Below, one piece after another: positions 1-8,333 of a stretch of 64,000 nt of DNA (the first letter of the stretch is position 1; every line of letters begins with the position of its first letter). Source of the DNA: Streptomyces hygroscopicus. GTDB lineage: Bacteria; Actinomycetota; Actinomycetes; Streptomycetales; Streptomycetaceae. The notes under the pieces were generated by a model. That model was not told where the DNA came from and ran no database searches. It was given only the letters and a program-made list of their open reading frames with translations. A program made the translations under genes and the position numbers. The stretch spans positions 806,001 to 870,000 of the forward strand of contig CP018627.1 in NCBI GenBank assembly GCA_002021875.1, written 5' to 3'.

Positions 1-20
1 GAGCCGCTGACGAGCTGCTG

Positions 21-884
21 TCACCGGTAGCCGTGGCGTGCCGTGACGTGGCGCGGGTAGTAGCGCTCGTCGGGCGCGGGCCGGTACTCCTTCCAGCGCG
101 GGGTGTCGCCGGTGGGCTGGTCGCCGAGGACGGTCACCCGCTGTCCCCTGCGGGGTTCGGTGTAGTCGTTGACGGCCAGGTGCTGGGTGGCGCGGTTGTC
201 CCACATCGCCACGGCGCCGGGCTGCCAGCGGTAGCGGCAGTTGAACCGGGGCGACTCGGAGTGCTCGAAGAGGTACTGCAGCAGGGCGTCGCTCTCCGGG
301 CGGCTGAGCTGCGGGATGTGCGAGGTCCACATGCGCGTCACGTACAGGGAGCGCCTGCCGGTCTCGGGGTGGATCCGCACCACCGGGTGTTCGGCGGAGT
401 GCTCGCCGGTCTGCGGTGTGTTGAGGACGTGGACGGCGGTGAGCCCGTCGAGGAGTTCGCGCATCGGCTCGGAGAGCGCCTCGTAGACCAGGTACTGGTT
501 GCTCCACATGGTGTCGCCGCCGGAGGCGGGACACACCTGCAGATGGAGGATGGAGGCGACCGGCGGATTGGGCTGGAAGGTCACGTCGATATGCCACTCG
601 TCGGCCTTGGCGCCCTGGTCCGCGTCCAGGACGACGATCTCGGGATGGCCCTCGACCTTCGGCAGGAACGGATGGACCTCCAGCTCCCCCAGCCGCCGTC
701 CCAGGGCGATATGCGCCTCGGGGGTGAGGTGTTCCTGGTCCGGGAAGAAGACCACGAGGTGCTTGAGCAGCAACTCGTGGACGTGCTCGAAGAGTTCATC
801 GGTGAGCCCGGTCAGATCGACACCGCGGATCTCCGCGCCGAGTGCTCCGGAGACGGGAGTCACCATCAATTCGGAAGTGGACAT
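21..884 (-). CDS. TauD/TfdA-family Fe(II)/2-oxoglutarate dioxygenase
   Basis: A 287-residue protein of the TauD/TfdA family, which couples 2-oxoglutarate decarboxylation to substrate oxidation at a non-haem iron. The facial triad is visible as H98-x-D100 in EWHIDV and a distal His near 235 in TQHLAVNDY, with a 2-oxoglutarate-binding Arg near 249 in RRGQRV. The length is normal for the family. I chose the ATG at 884 because a GAGGA ribosome site lies just upstream and the family N-terminus starts here; longer in-frame versions have no family similarity. It is the last visible gene of the operon, 14 bases after the stop of the FAD monooxygenase, so it probably does a late oxidation in the same pathway. 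The substrate cannot be read from the sequence. Confidence 0.88.
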   Translation of the reverse strand: MSTSELMVTPVSGALGAEIRGVDLTGLTDELFEHVHELLLKHLVVFFPDQEHLTPEAHIALGRRLGELEVHPFLPKVEGHPEIVVLDADQGAKADEWHIDVTFQPNPPVASILHLQVCPASGGDTMWSNQYLVYEALSEPMRELLDGLTAVHVLNTPQTGEHSAEHPVVRIHPETGRRSLYVTRMWTSHIPQLSRPESDALLQYLFEHSESPRFNCRYRWQPGAVAMWDNRATQHLAVNDYTEPRRGQRVTVLGDQPTGDTPRWKEYRPAPDERYYPRHVTARHGYR

Positions 885-898
885 GCGGTAAACCGTCC

Positions 899-2203
899 TC
901 ACATGGGTTGCGGTCGGCCGGCCAGGGCGGCCGGCACTCGGTGGGCGCGCGGATCGGGGAGGAGACCGAGCTGCTGCAGCCGGTCCAGCGGGGTCAGCGG
1001 GCGCGGGCCGAGGCCCGACATGTTGTGGGTGACGGTGTGCAGCAGCCGGGGGTTGGCGCCGGTGTGACGGACGGCCCGGCGCCCGAGGACCCGGCCGCGC
1101 CACGACAGATCGGTGACCATCCGCGCCGCGTTGCCGCTGGTCCTGGCCGCCTGAGTGAGAAGGGGCAACTGCCGCTCGTGGTAGTCGCGCAGGGCGGCGT
1201 CCACCGCCGCGGCCGACATCCCGCCCGTACGCTCCAGCTGGCCCGACAGCCGCTCGGCGAGGGCACCGGCGCTGGTGATGGCGGTGTTCATGCCCTGTGC
1301 TGCCATCGGATGGACGGCGTACGCGGCCTCGCCGACCAGTGCCAGTCCGCGGCCGGCCAGCCGGGGCGACAGCAGCCGTCCGACGGGCAGCGTCTGGCGG
1401 CTGTCGAGATGGGCGAGCAGGGACGCGGTCAGCGGCTCCAGGGCGGGCACCTGGGACAGCGCCCGGGCGGCCCAGTCGGCCAGTCCGCCACGTGCCGTGA
1501 CGCCGCGCAGCTCATCGGGCCCGGCCTGGAGGTAGAGCCGCAACCGGCCGCCCGGCAGCGGATAGAGCAGCCGCAGCCCCCGGTCGGTGACATACGCGGA
1601 GAAGTCGTCGGCCCGCGCGGCCGCGTCGGCGTCGCCGATGTCGAAGGAGACCAGCCGGTGCGGATAGTCGGCCCGTTTGGCCTCGATGCCCGCCCAGGAC
1701 CGCAGCCGTGAGGAGATGCCGTCGGCGGCGACCACGAGTGGTGCCCGCTGCTCGTAGACCGTGCCGCCCTCGGCCAGCCGCAGCCCGGTGATCCGGCCGG
1801 AGTCGTCGCGCAGCGGCGCCTCCGCGCGGACGCCCCGGCGCAGCTCGACCCCCGGCCCGAGGCTCTCGGCCAGGGCGGCGAGGATGACGGTGTGGTCATG
1901 GGCCAGCAACCACTGGTCGGGGGCGGGCAGTTGGCCGTAGTCGAGGGACATCTGCGCGGTGCCTCGCGGATCGCGGACGACCAGCCGTCCGAGCCGGACC
2001 GCGCCCTGCGCGTCGAGCCGCTTCTCCACGCCCCAGGAGCGCAGCAGGCGCAGCGCGCCCGGCTGGAGCACCTCTCCCTTGGCGATCGGGCGGACCTTCG
2101 GCTGCTTGTCGACCACCAGGACGTCCAGTCCGAGGCCGCCGAGCGCGCGGGCCGCCGCGAGACCGCCGACGCCCGCCCCGCACACGAGCACATCGGGGCT
2201 CAT
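899..2203 (-). CDS. FAD-dependent monooxygenase, UbiH/PHBH-like
   Basis: A 434-residue flavoprotein of the aromatic hydroxylase/geranylgeranyl reductase group. An N-terminal dinucleotide-binding motif ([15 protein letters not shown], residues 8-22) is followed by the second FAD motif in the form [11 protein letters not shown], where most relatives have GDAAH; the motif HPMAAQGMN completes the site. The ATG at 2203 overlaps the TGA of the upstream cyclase-like gene by four bases (ATGA), indicating translational coupling. No signal peptide or membrane segment is obvious. By context it probably oxidises, or possibly reduces, a prenylated or terpenoid intermediate made by the upstream enzymes; the actual reaction is not determined by the sequence. 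Confidence 0.87.
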   Translation of the reverse strand: MSPDVLVCGAGVGGLAAARALGGLGLDVLVVDKQPKVRPIAKGEVLQPGALRLLRSWGVEKRLDAQGAVRLGRLVVRDPRGTAQMSLDYGQLPAPDQWLLAHDHTVILAALAESLGPGVELRRGVRAEAPLRDDSGRITGLRLAEGGTVYEQRAPLVVAADGISSRLRSWAGIEAKRADYPHRLVSFDIGDADAAARADDFSAYVTDRGLRLLYPLPGGRLRLYLQAGPDELRGVTARGGLADWAARALSQVPALEPLTASLLAHLDSRQTLPVGRLLSPRLAGRGLALVGEAAYAVHPMAAQGMNTAITSAGALAERLSGQLERTGGMSAAAVDAALRDYHERQLPLLTQAARTSGNAARMVTDLSWRGRVLGRRAVRHTGANPRLLHTVTHNMSGLGPRPLTPLDRLQQLGLLPDPRAHRVPAALAGRPQPM

Positions 2204-3963
2204 TTCCGGCCTCCTTCGCCGATTCCGGGGGTGCCGCCGATGCCGGGGGTGCCGAGGCTTGTGCCGGTTGGGCCGGCTGCGCCCGTGGCTTCCGCCGCTT
2301 CCGCGGAGCGGTAGTGGGCGAGGGCCCGCAGTGCCAGGCCCGCCGCGATGCCGTCGTCGGCGTAGCGGGCACAGCCGCGGACGTACTCGTTGACCGGGCC
2401 CGGAGTCCAGCCGCCGTCCGCCCGCTGGGCGTCGACGAGCCATCGGGCCGCCGCCGCGAGGGCCGGGTCGGCCGGGCTCAGCCCGGCGGCCAGCAGCCCG
2501 CGCAGCGCCCAGGCGGTCTCCTCGACGGTGCCCGGCCGGGTGCCCTCGCCCGTGCTCCACGAGCCGTCGGGGTGGCGGGTGCGCAGCAGCCAGTCCCTGG
2601 CCCGGGCCGCCGCCCGGTGGTGTTCCCCGGTGCGGCCCGCCCGGCTGAGCGCCTCCAGCGCCGCGGCGGTGCCGGGGGTGCCGCCGCGGTACCACATGGC
2701 CTCGAACGATCCGTCGGGTCGCTGGCGGCCGAGCAGCCAGCGCACCGCCTTGGCCACGCGCGAGTCGTCGGCCCCGGCCCCGGAGTCGAGCAGGGCGCCC
2801 ACGACCTTGGCGGTCATCTGGGGGCAGGGTCCGAAGCCGCCCGGTTTGCTGTTCCGTACGGCGAGGCTCCAGGACCCGGCCGCGTCCTGGGCGGCGGTCA
2901 GCCACCCCAGTCCGGCGCGGACATGGCGGTCGTCCGCGCCGCCGGGCAGCTTCAGCAGGATGGCGCTGGACTCGGCCGTCTCCAGGGCCATCGGCCAGCT
3001 ACGGGGGCTGGAGAACCCCCAGTAGCCGGCCGGGCAGCCGAGGGCGTCGAACGGCTCGGGCTGCTGGTGGCGTTGGAGCATCTCGCGGGTGCCGATCAGC
3101 TGCGGGTCGTCGGCGTGACCGGCTTCGATCAGCGCGGCGGTGGCGAAGTTCGTCCAGGTCACATCGAGGGGCATCAGATCCCAGGAGCCGTCGGGGTTCG
3201 CCGCCGAGCGGAGCCAGCGGGCGGCGGCGCGGACCAGGCCGGGCGCCTGGCCGGAGCGGGCGAGGCCGAGGCAGATGAGTCCGGTGAGCCAGGGGTCGGT
3301 GCTGAACCCGCCGGTGGCGCCCTCGCGTTCGTACGCGTCGTGGACGATCGCCAAAGCCCTGGGCCGGGCCAGCCGGTCCAGGGCGCGGCCGGCCGGGCCG
3401 CGGCGGCGGTGAGCGGACTGGGCGAGCGCCTGGCTCGCGTAGATCGGCAACCGCAGGCTCAGCAGACGGCGGCTGAGGCCGGGGAAGAACAGCAGTTCCA
3501 GGGGGAGCCGTCGCTGGGCACCCTCGTGGGGCAGTCCGGCGAAGGTGTGGAACTGGCGGATGAGGGCGGTCATCGCGGGTTCCGGGACGGCCCCGGAGCC
3601 GCCCAACTCGTCGAACCGGGCCCGTGCGGCGTGTACGGCCGACGCCGCCCGGCGGGGGGCGAGCAGGTGGAGCGCCGCGGCGGCGAGCGCGGTGGTGAGG
3701 GGTTCGGTGGGCACCCCGCGCATGGCCCAGCCGCCGTCGTCCCGCTGGGTCTCGCACAGCCAGGTGACACCGCGCTCGATGGTCTCGGCCGAGCCCTCCG
3801 GATCGGCGAAGTGGAGTGCGGTGAGGGCTCCGGCGGTGTTCAGCGGGGAGGCGTGGTGCGCGCCGAAGACGAAGGCGCCGTCGTCGCGCCGGTGGGCGAG
3901 GAGCGCCTCGGTACCGGCGGTGACGGCCGTGCCGACGCTCTCGGTCAAGGCGGAAGCGGGCAT
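2200..3963 (-). CDS. squalene-hopene-cyclase-like protein lacking DXDD
   Basis: A 587-residue protein made of prenyltransferase/squalene-oxidase repeats (alpha/alpha barrel), with QW-type repeats such as RDDGGW, NPDGSW, RPDGSF, HPDGSW and RADGGW spread along its length. The family includes class II terpene cyclases that protonate an alkene using the middle Asp of a DXDD motif. No DXDD is present; the equivalent stretch reads PLDVTWTNFAT. The protein may therefore use a different acid, act on another substrate, or be a non-catalytic relative. The ATG at 3963 has a GAAGG-type ribosome site. It follows the UbiA gene by 35 bases and is coupled to the monooxygenase gene by an ATGA overlap. The C-terminus ends in a Gly/Thr/Pro-rich low-complexity tail. 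Confidence 0.8.
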   Translation of the reverse strand: MPASALTESVGTAVTAGTEALLAHRRDDGAFVFGAHHASPLNTAGALTALHFADPEGSAETIERGVTWLCETQRDDGGWAMRGVPTEPLTTALAAAALHLLAPRRAASAVHAARARFDELGGSGAVPEPAMTALIRQFHTFAGLPHEGAQRRLPLELLFFPGLSRRLLSLRLPIYASQALAQSAHRRRGPAGRALDRLARPRALAIVHDAYEREGATGGFSTDPWLTGLICLGLARSGQAPGLVRAAARWLRSAANPDGSWDLMPLDVTWTNFATAALIEAGHADDPQLIGTREMLQRHQQPEPFDALGCPAGYWGFSSPRSWPMALETAESSAILLKLPGGADDRHVRAGLGWLTAAQDAAGSWSLAVRNSKPGGFGPCPQMTAKVVGALLDSGAGADDSRVAKAVRWLLGRQRPDGSFEAMWYRGGTPGTAAALEALSRAGRTGEHHRAAARARDWLLRTRHPDGSWSTGEGTRPGTVEETAWALRGLLAAGLSPADPALAAAARWLVDAQRADGGWTPGPVNEYVRGCARYADDGIAAGLALRALAHYRSAEAAEATGAAGPTGTSLGTPGIGGTPGIGEGGRK

Positions 3964-3998
3964 GGGAGCGGACCCTTCTGCTGGTGGCGCGCGGTGAT

Positions 3999-4997
3999 TC
4001 AGGGGCGTGGATCGGGGAGGGTGGGCCCGCCGTCGGCCAGGGGGGCGGGGAATTCATGCCGGGACCGCATCCGGCTCTGGGTGATGACGCTGACCGTGAG
4101 GAGCGGCGTCAGCAGCGCCAGGGCGGGCGCCGCACCGGCGCCCGCGGCCACCACCGCCGCGGCCAGCACCAGGCGTTCGGCGACGAGGACGGCGTGGGCG
4201 CGCAGGGCCAGCGCGGGGGCGGGGTCCCCCGGTGACCGCAGCAGCAGTCCGAAGGCGCCCGCGCCGCACAGCGCCGCCGCCGACAGCAGCACGAGATAGC
4301 CGGCCGTGTCCCCCGGCACCAGTCCGGTGGCGGCGCAGGCCACCGCCACGGCGGCCAGATACAGCGCGGCCGCAGTGTGGATGGCGCGCCGGACACCCTG
4401 GCGCACCGGCACGGTGGCGTAGCCGCCCTCGCGGTCGCCGTCGACGTCGCGGAGGGTGCCGACGAGGTTGGATGCGGTGTCATGGGCCAGGAAGACCAGG
4501 GCGAAGGGCAGCGCCCGCCACGGTGGCCACGGCTGGACGGCCATCGCGCCGAAGAGCACGGTGAGCGCGGTCAGCACGCCGCGTATGAGATTGCCCGACA
4601 GGCCACGCCCCTTGAGCACCCGGCTGTAGGCCACGATGCCCGCCATGGCGGCGGCGGCCACGGCCACGGCGCGCCAGTTGGCCCACAGGGCCAGCGCGGC
4701 CACGGCGATGGCGCAGCCGATGCCCGTGGCCACGGCGGCTCGTGGGCTCAACCGGCCGGAGGGGATGGGTCGTTGGGGCTTGCTGAGCGCGTCGAGGTCA
4801 CGGTCGTAGTAGTCGCCGAGATAGTGGCCGGCGACCCAGCCGAGGGTCGGCGCCGCCCAGGCCACCACCAACTGCCCCGTGGTGGGGTGCGATCCGGCGA
4901 GGGTGGCTCCGGCGAGGCCGACCAGCCCGGGATACCACAGGGTGTACGGGCGCCAGGTCTGCAGATGGGCCAGGAGTGCGGTGCGCGGGGCAGCCAC
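3999..4997 (-). CDS. UbiA-family prenyltransferase
   Basis: A 332-residue polytopic membrane protein of the UbiA superfamily, which transfers prenyl groups from prenyl diphosphates or, in some members, cyclises them. The first Asp-rich motif is GDYYDRDLD (D62, D65, D69) and the second is RDVDGDREGG, the expected pair for Mg-diphosphate binding. Roughly eight hydrophobic helices follow one another. The residue before the first Asp is Gly rather than the common Asn. The GTG at 4997 is taken as start because it lies four bases after the stop of the polyprenyl synthase gene and marks the beginning of family similarity; no strong ribosome site is seen. It probably uses the product of the adjacent synthase. 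Acceptor unknown. Confidence 0.85.
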   Translation of the reverse strand: MAAPRTALLAHLQTWRPYTLWYPGLVGLAGATLAGSHPTTGQLVVAWAAPTLGWVAGHYLGDYYDRDLDALSKPQRPIPSGRLSPRAAVATGIGCAIAVAALALWANWRAVAVAAAAMAGIVAYSRVLKGRGLSGNLIRGVLTALTVLFGAMAVQPWPPWRALPFALVFLAHDTASNLVGTLRDVDGDREGGYATVPVRQGVRRAIHTAAALYLAAVAVACAATGLVPGDTAGYLVLLSAAALCGAGAFGLLLRSPGDPAPALALRAHAVLVAERLVLAAAVVAAGAGAAPALALLTPLLTVSVITQSRMRSRHEFPAPLADGGPTLPDPRP

Positions 4998-5001
4998 GGT
5001 G

Positions 5002-6030
5002 TCACCGGTCCCGGCTGACCGACAGATCGGCCACCGCCGCGAGTACGGCGGTGGCCCGGGAGCGGGGCAGCTCCGCCAGACAGGACTTGGCCCGGTCCGC
5101 CTGGGCGGTGGCCTGGTCCCGCGCGGCGTCGAGCGCGCCGGTCGTCTCCAGCAGTTCGTGCACGGTCCGCAGGGCGTCGGCGGCGGGCAGGGCACCGCCG
5201 AGCGCCGCCTCCAGCCGGGCGCGGCCCGGGGCGCCGGCCATGGCGTGGCAGAGCAGGACGGGGAAGGTGGGGCGGGCGGCCGCGATGTCGCTGAGGGCGG
5301 ACTTGCCGGTGGTGCGGGGGTCACTGGTGTACGGCAGCAGGTCGTCGTGCATCTGGAAGGCCAGCCCCAGATGTTCGGCGTAGGCGGTGAGCGCGTGCTG
5401 CTGGGCGGGGGTTCCGCCGCCCAGGATCGCCCCGCCCCGGCAGGCGGCCCGGAACAGCGCCCCGGTCTTCAGGGAGCTCATGGTGAGATACCGGTCGAGT
5501 CCGCAGCCGAGGTCGCCGCGGAGTTCGCCCTCCATCGCCTGGCCGCGGCACAGGTCGACGCCCGCCCGGGCGAAGACCCGCACGGCGCCGAGGACCCGGC
5601 CCGGCGGCAGCCCGCCCGCCTCTTCGGCACCGTCGGTGAGCACGCCGAACATGCCCAGCATCAGGGCGTCCCCGGTCACGATGGCGTCGGCGGTGCCGTA
5701 GCGCGCCACGACGGACGGACGGCCCCGCCGCATCGCGTCGTCGTCGATGACATCGTCGTGGACGAGCGATCCCACATGGAGGTACTCCACGCTCAGCGCG
5801 GCCGGGACGACGGCGGGTCCGCCGCCGCCCACCGCCTGGGCCGACTCCATGAGGAGCAGCGGGCGCAGCAGCTTCCCCGCCGGGAGCAGTGCGTACCGGG
5901 AGATCTGGTGGAGGCGTTCGGCTTCCGGCGGCCAGCGCCGGTCGAGCTCGCGCAGCAGGAGCTCCATGGTCGGCGCGGCCTCCGCCAGCGGGTCGGCCAC
6001 ATCGGTGACCGCGACGTCGGGCGGCGTCAT
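5002..6030 (-). CDS. polyprenyl diphosphate synthase (trans-isoprenyl, GGPP-type)
   Basis: A 342-residue isoprenyl diphosphate synthase, which condenses isopentenyl diphosphate with an allylic diphosphate. The first Asp-rich motif is HDDVIDDDAM (D92, D93, D96). The second is HDDLLPYTSD (D229, D230), in which the fifth position of the usual DDxxD is Pro; several actinomycete relatives also vary here. Length and the GKS and SD elements after the second motif fit the family. Its ATG overlaps the aminotransferase stop by four bases (ATGA), and the UbiA gene follows after four bases, so it is embedded in the operon and likely supplies the prenyl donor. Chain length (farnesyl, geranylgeranyl or longer) cannot be fixed by eye. 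Confidence 0.88.
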   Translation of the reverse strand: MTPPDVAVTDVADPLAEAAPTMELLLRELDRRWPPEAERLHQISRYALLPAGKLLRPLLLMESAQAVGGGGPAVVPAALSVEYLHVGSLVHDDVIDDDAMRRGRPSVVARYGTADAIVTGDALMLGMFGVLTDGAEEAGGLPPGRVLGAVRVFARAGVDLCRGQAMEGELRGDLGCGLDRYLTMSSLKTGALFRAACRGGAILGGGTPAQQHALTAYAEHLGLAFQMHDDLLPYTSDPRTTGKSALSDIAAARPTFPVLLCHAMAGAPGRARLEAALGGALPAADALRTVHELLETTGALDAARDQATAQADRAKSCLAELPRSRATAVLAAVADLSVSRDR

Positions 6031-7121
6031 ACGGACGCCTCCCGGTACTTCCCGGCGAGCTCCGCGAACGCCTGGTTGGCGACGGGTTCGGCGACGGTCA
6101 CCCGTACCCCTTCGCCCGGTTTGCCGCAGACCACCACGCCGTGGTCCGCGCAGAACTGGGTGAAGCGCTCCACACCGGAGGTCATGGGCAGCCACAGGAA
6201 GTTGCCCTGGCTCGCGGGCGCCTCCCAGCCCTGGTCGAGCAGGGTCCGGTGGAGCCGGTCGCGCTCCTCGGCGGTCTCGGCGCACTGCCGGAGCACCTGC
6301 TCCTGGGCGCCGAGCGCGGCGATGGCGGCCTCCTGCGCCACGGCGCTCACCCGGTAGAAGGGCAGCACCGAGCGGAGCGGGGCGAGCACGGGCTCATGCG
6401 CCACGAGATAGCCGACCCGCAGGCTGAGCAGCCCGTACGACTTGGAGAACGTCCGCACCACACAGACCCGTTCATCGGCGCGGTGCAGTGCGATGCCGTC
6501 GGCGACGGCGCCGGGGTCGGCGAAGTCCCGGTACGCCTCGTCGATGACGACGGTGACATGCGCGGGGAGCCGGTCGAGGAAGCGCAGGATGCGCTCCTGG
6601 TCCAGCGCGGTGCCGGTGGGATTGTTGGGGGTGCACAGCAGGACCATGCGGGTGCGGTCGGTGACGGCGTCGGCCATCGCCTTCAGATCGTGGTCGTATC
6701 CGGTGAGCGGCACCCGGACGGTGGTGGATCCGGCGTTGGCCGCCATCATCGGGTACGCCTCCCACGAGGGCCAGGCGTGCACCGTGTCCGTATCCGGTCC
6801 GGTGAGGGTGGAGAACAGCTGCTGGAGCAGCGCACCGGACCCCGGTCCGGCCAGCACATGTTCCGGGCGCACTCCCAGATGTCCGGCGAGGGCCTGACAG
6901 AGTCCGGTGCCGAGGGCATCCAGGGTACGGTGGGCGGTCCGCGCGGTGCGCAGGACGGCGTCCACCACTTCGGGGAGCGGGGGGTGAACGGTTTCGTTGA
7001 GCGACATCTGGTGGAAGGGATTGTTCTCCGCGACCACCGGAGTCATGCGATTCCAGCCATCATGCATCGGGCACCATCCATCCATTCCAGCGGGGGATTC
7101 GGGCGGAGGGAGGAATGTCAC
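6027..7121 (-). CDS. PLP-dependent aminotransferase, HisC-like class I/II
   Basis: A fold-type I aminotransferase resembling histidinol-phosphate aminotransferase. Visible elements are the SLNET/HPPLPEVV N-terminal region, CTPNNPTG, VVIDEAYRDF and the PLP-lysine motif RTFSKSYGLLSLRVGY. The start is uncertain: a GTG at 7121 has an AGGGGA ribosome site, and ATGs at 7085, 7067 and 7046 are in frame; the family similarity begins just after the last. It is the first gene of the operon, divergent from the LysR regulator, and is coupled to the prenyl synthase by an ATGA overlap. Its presence in a prenyl/terpene operon suggests that the product contains nitrogen or that an amino-acid-like acceptor is made; this is inference. 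Confidence 0.85.
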   Translation of the reverse strand: MTFLPPPESPAGMDGWCPMHDGWNRMTPVVAENNPFHQMSLNETVHPPLPEVVDAVLRTARTAHRTLDALGTGLCQALAGHLGVRPEHVLAGPGSGALLQQLFSTLTGPDTDTVHAWPSWEAYPMMAANAGSTTVRVPLTGYDHDLKAMADAVTDRTRMVLLCTPNNPTGTALDQERILRFLDRLPAHVTVVIDEAYRDFADPGAVADGIALHRADERVCVVRTFSKSYGLLSLRVGYLVAHEPVLAPLRSVLPFYRVSAVAQEAAIAALGAQEQVLRQCAETAEERDRLHRTLLDQGWEAPASQGNFLWLPMTSGVERFTQFCADHGVVVCGKPGEGVRVTVAEPVANQAFAELAGKYREASV

Positions 7122-7318
7122 CGCGCCCGGGTCCCCTGGCCGTTCCGGCCGGACTGGTGGGGAGGAAACCGTTGTGGGCGGGCTGTGACCGTACGGGCAG
7201 CCAGTGCGGGTGAGGCCGTGTCCGATCGGTCAGTTCAATGAGCGGGTGCGGGCGAAATCCGTCACCATGATTTTGACGGTCTCTCGATCACGCGTCCAAT
7301 TAGAGTCTTACGGGAATT

Positions 7319-7335
7319 GATAAACGATTTTTATC
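7319..7335. promoter_or_regulatory. LysR-type box GATAAA-N5-TTTATC
   Basis: A perfect inverted repeat GATAAA-N5-TTTATC that also fits the T-N11-A pattern of LysR-family sites (T at 7321, A at 7333). It lies between the divergent regulator and the terpenoid operon, just before the regulator's GTG. It is probably the regulator's own operator. A possible -35 element TTGACG lies upstream at 7273-7278. Confidence 0.55.
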
Positions 7336-7343
7336 GTCCTGTA

Positions 7344-8270
7344 GTGATCGATCTTCGCCAGCTCACCGTACTCGCTGAGGTCTGTCGCGCCGGCTCGTAC
7401 AGCGCCGCGGCGGACCGTCTCGGTTACACCCAACCGGCCATCAGCTATCACATGCGCGCGCTGGAACGTGCCGTGGGCGTGCCGCTCACGGTCAAGGCGG
7501 GACGGGGGGTACGGCTCACGCCCGCGGGTCACAGACTCGCCGAGCGCGCCCAGGATGTGCTGGCCGGGCTGCGGGATGTGGAGAACGAGTTCGAGGCGCT
7601 CGCGGCGCGCACCCGTGGCCGGGTGCGGTTGTCCTCGGTGCAGAGCGTCTGTGTCGCCGTGCTGCCCGCGGCGCTGGCCAGACTGGGCGCCTCCCGTATC
7701 GAGGTGGAGGTGGAGCTGGGCCAGACCGACTCCCATGACGCGTACCGGCTGCTGGACGCGGGCGAGACCGATCTGGCGATCGTCGCCGACGATGAGACCG
7801 GCGACGCCTCGGGGACCGCGCACACCCCGCTGCGCCGGGTCCCGCTGCTGGTCGACCGCCGCCATGTGCTGCTGCCGCGGGGCCATGCGCTCGCGGGGCG
7901 GCGCAGCGTCCGCCTGGCCGATCTGTCGCGGGAGCGGTGGATCCTGGAGCGGGACCGCGAGCGGCTGCTGCGGCGCTGCGCGGAGGCGGGGTTCGAGCCC
8001 CGGGTGGTGACCACGACCGATGACCAGGCGACGACCCTCGGCCTGGTGGGCGACGGGGTGGGCATCGCTCTGATGGACGGCCTCGGTCTGCTCCCCCGGC
8101 CCGATCCGCGGGTCGAGCCGCGTCCGCTGGACGACTGGCCCCGGCGCCATGTCTGCGCGCTGCTGCGACCGGAGGCCGCGGGAGTGCCCGCGGTGGCCGC
8201 CTTGCTTGAGGCGCTGCGGGCGGTGGCCGTCGAGCAGTCGGGGGAGGTCGCCGAGGCGGCGACGGCCTGA
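7344..8270 (+). CDS. LysR-family transcriptional regulator
   Basis: A 308-residue LysR regulator: N-terminal winged helix-turn-helix (SYSAAADRLGYTQPAISYHMRALE) followed by a substrate-binding-like effector domain. The GTG at 7344 begins the sequence IDLRQLTVLAEVCRAGSYS typical of the family; a TTG at 7317 is also in frame. No clear ribosome site precedes the GTG, which sits nine bases after an inverted repeat with LysR-box geometry, so the message may be nearly leaderless and autoregulated. It is divergent from the aminotransferase gene and is the obvious candidate to control the prenyl/terpenoid operon. The effector is unknown. Confidence 0.9.
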   Translation: MIDLRQLTVLAEVCRAGSYSAAADRLGYTQPAISYHMRALERAVGVPLTVKAGRGVRLTPAGHRLAERAQDVLAGLRDVENEFEALAARTRGRVRLSSVQSVCVAVLPAALARLGASRIEVEVELGQTDSHDAYRLLDAGETDLAIVADDETGDASGTAHTPLRRVPLLVDRRHVLLPRGHALAGRRSVRLADLSRERWILERDRERLLRRCAEAGFEPRVVTTTDDQATTLGLVGDGVGIALMDGLGLLPRPDPRVEPRPLDDWPRRHVCALLRPEAAGVPAVAALLEALRAVAVEQSGEVAEAATA

Positions 8271-8333
8271 TGCCGGAGCTAGCGCATCCGCACGCCGGAT
8301 CTACCTCATCATCCGCGCACCGGAGCAGCTATC

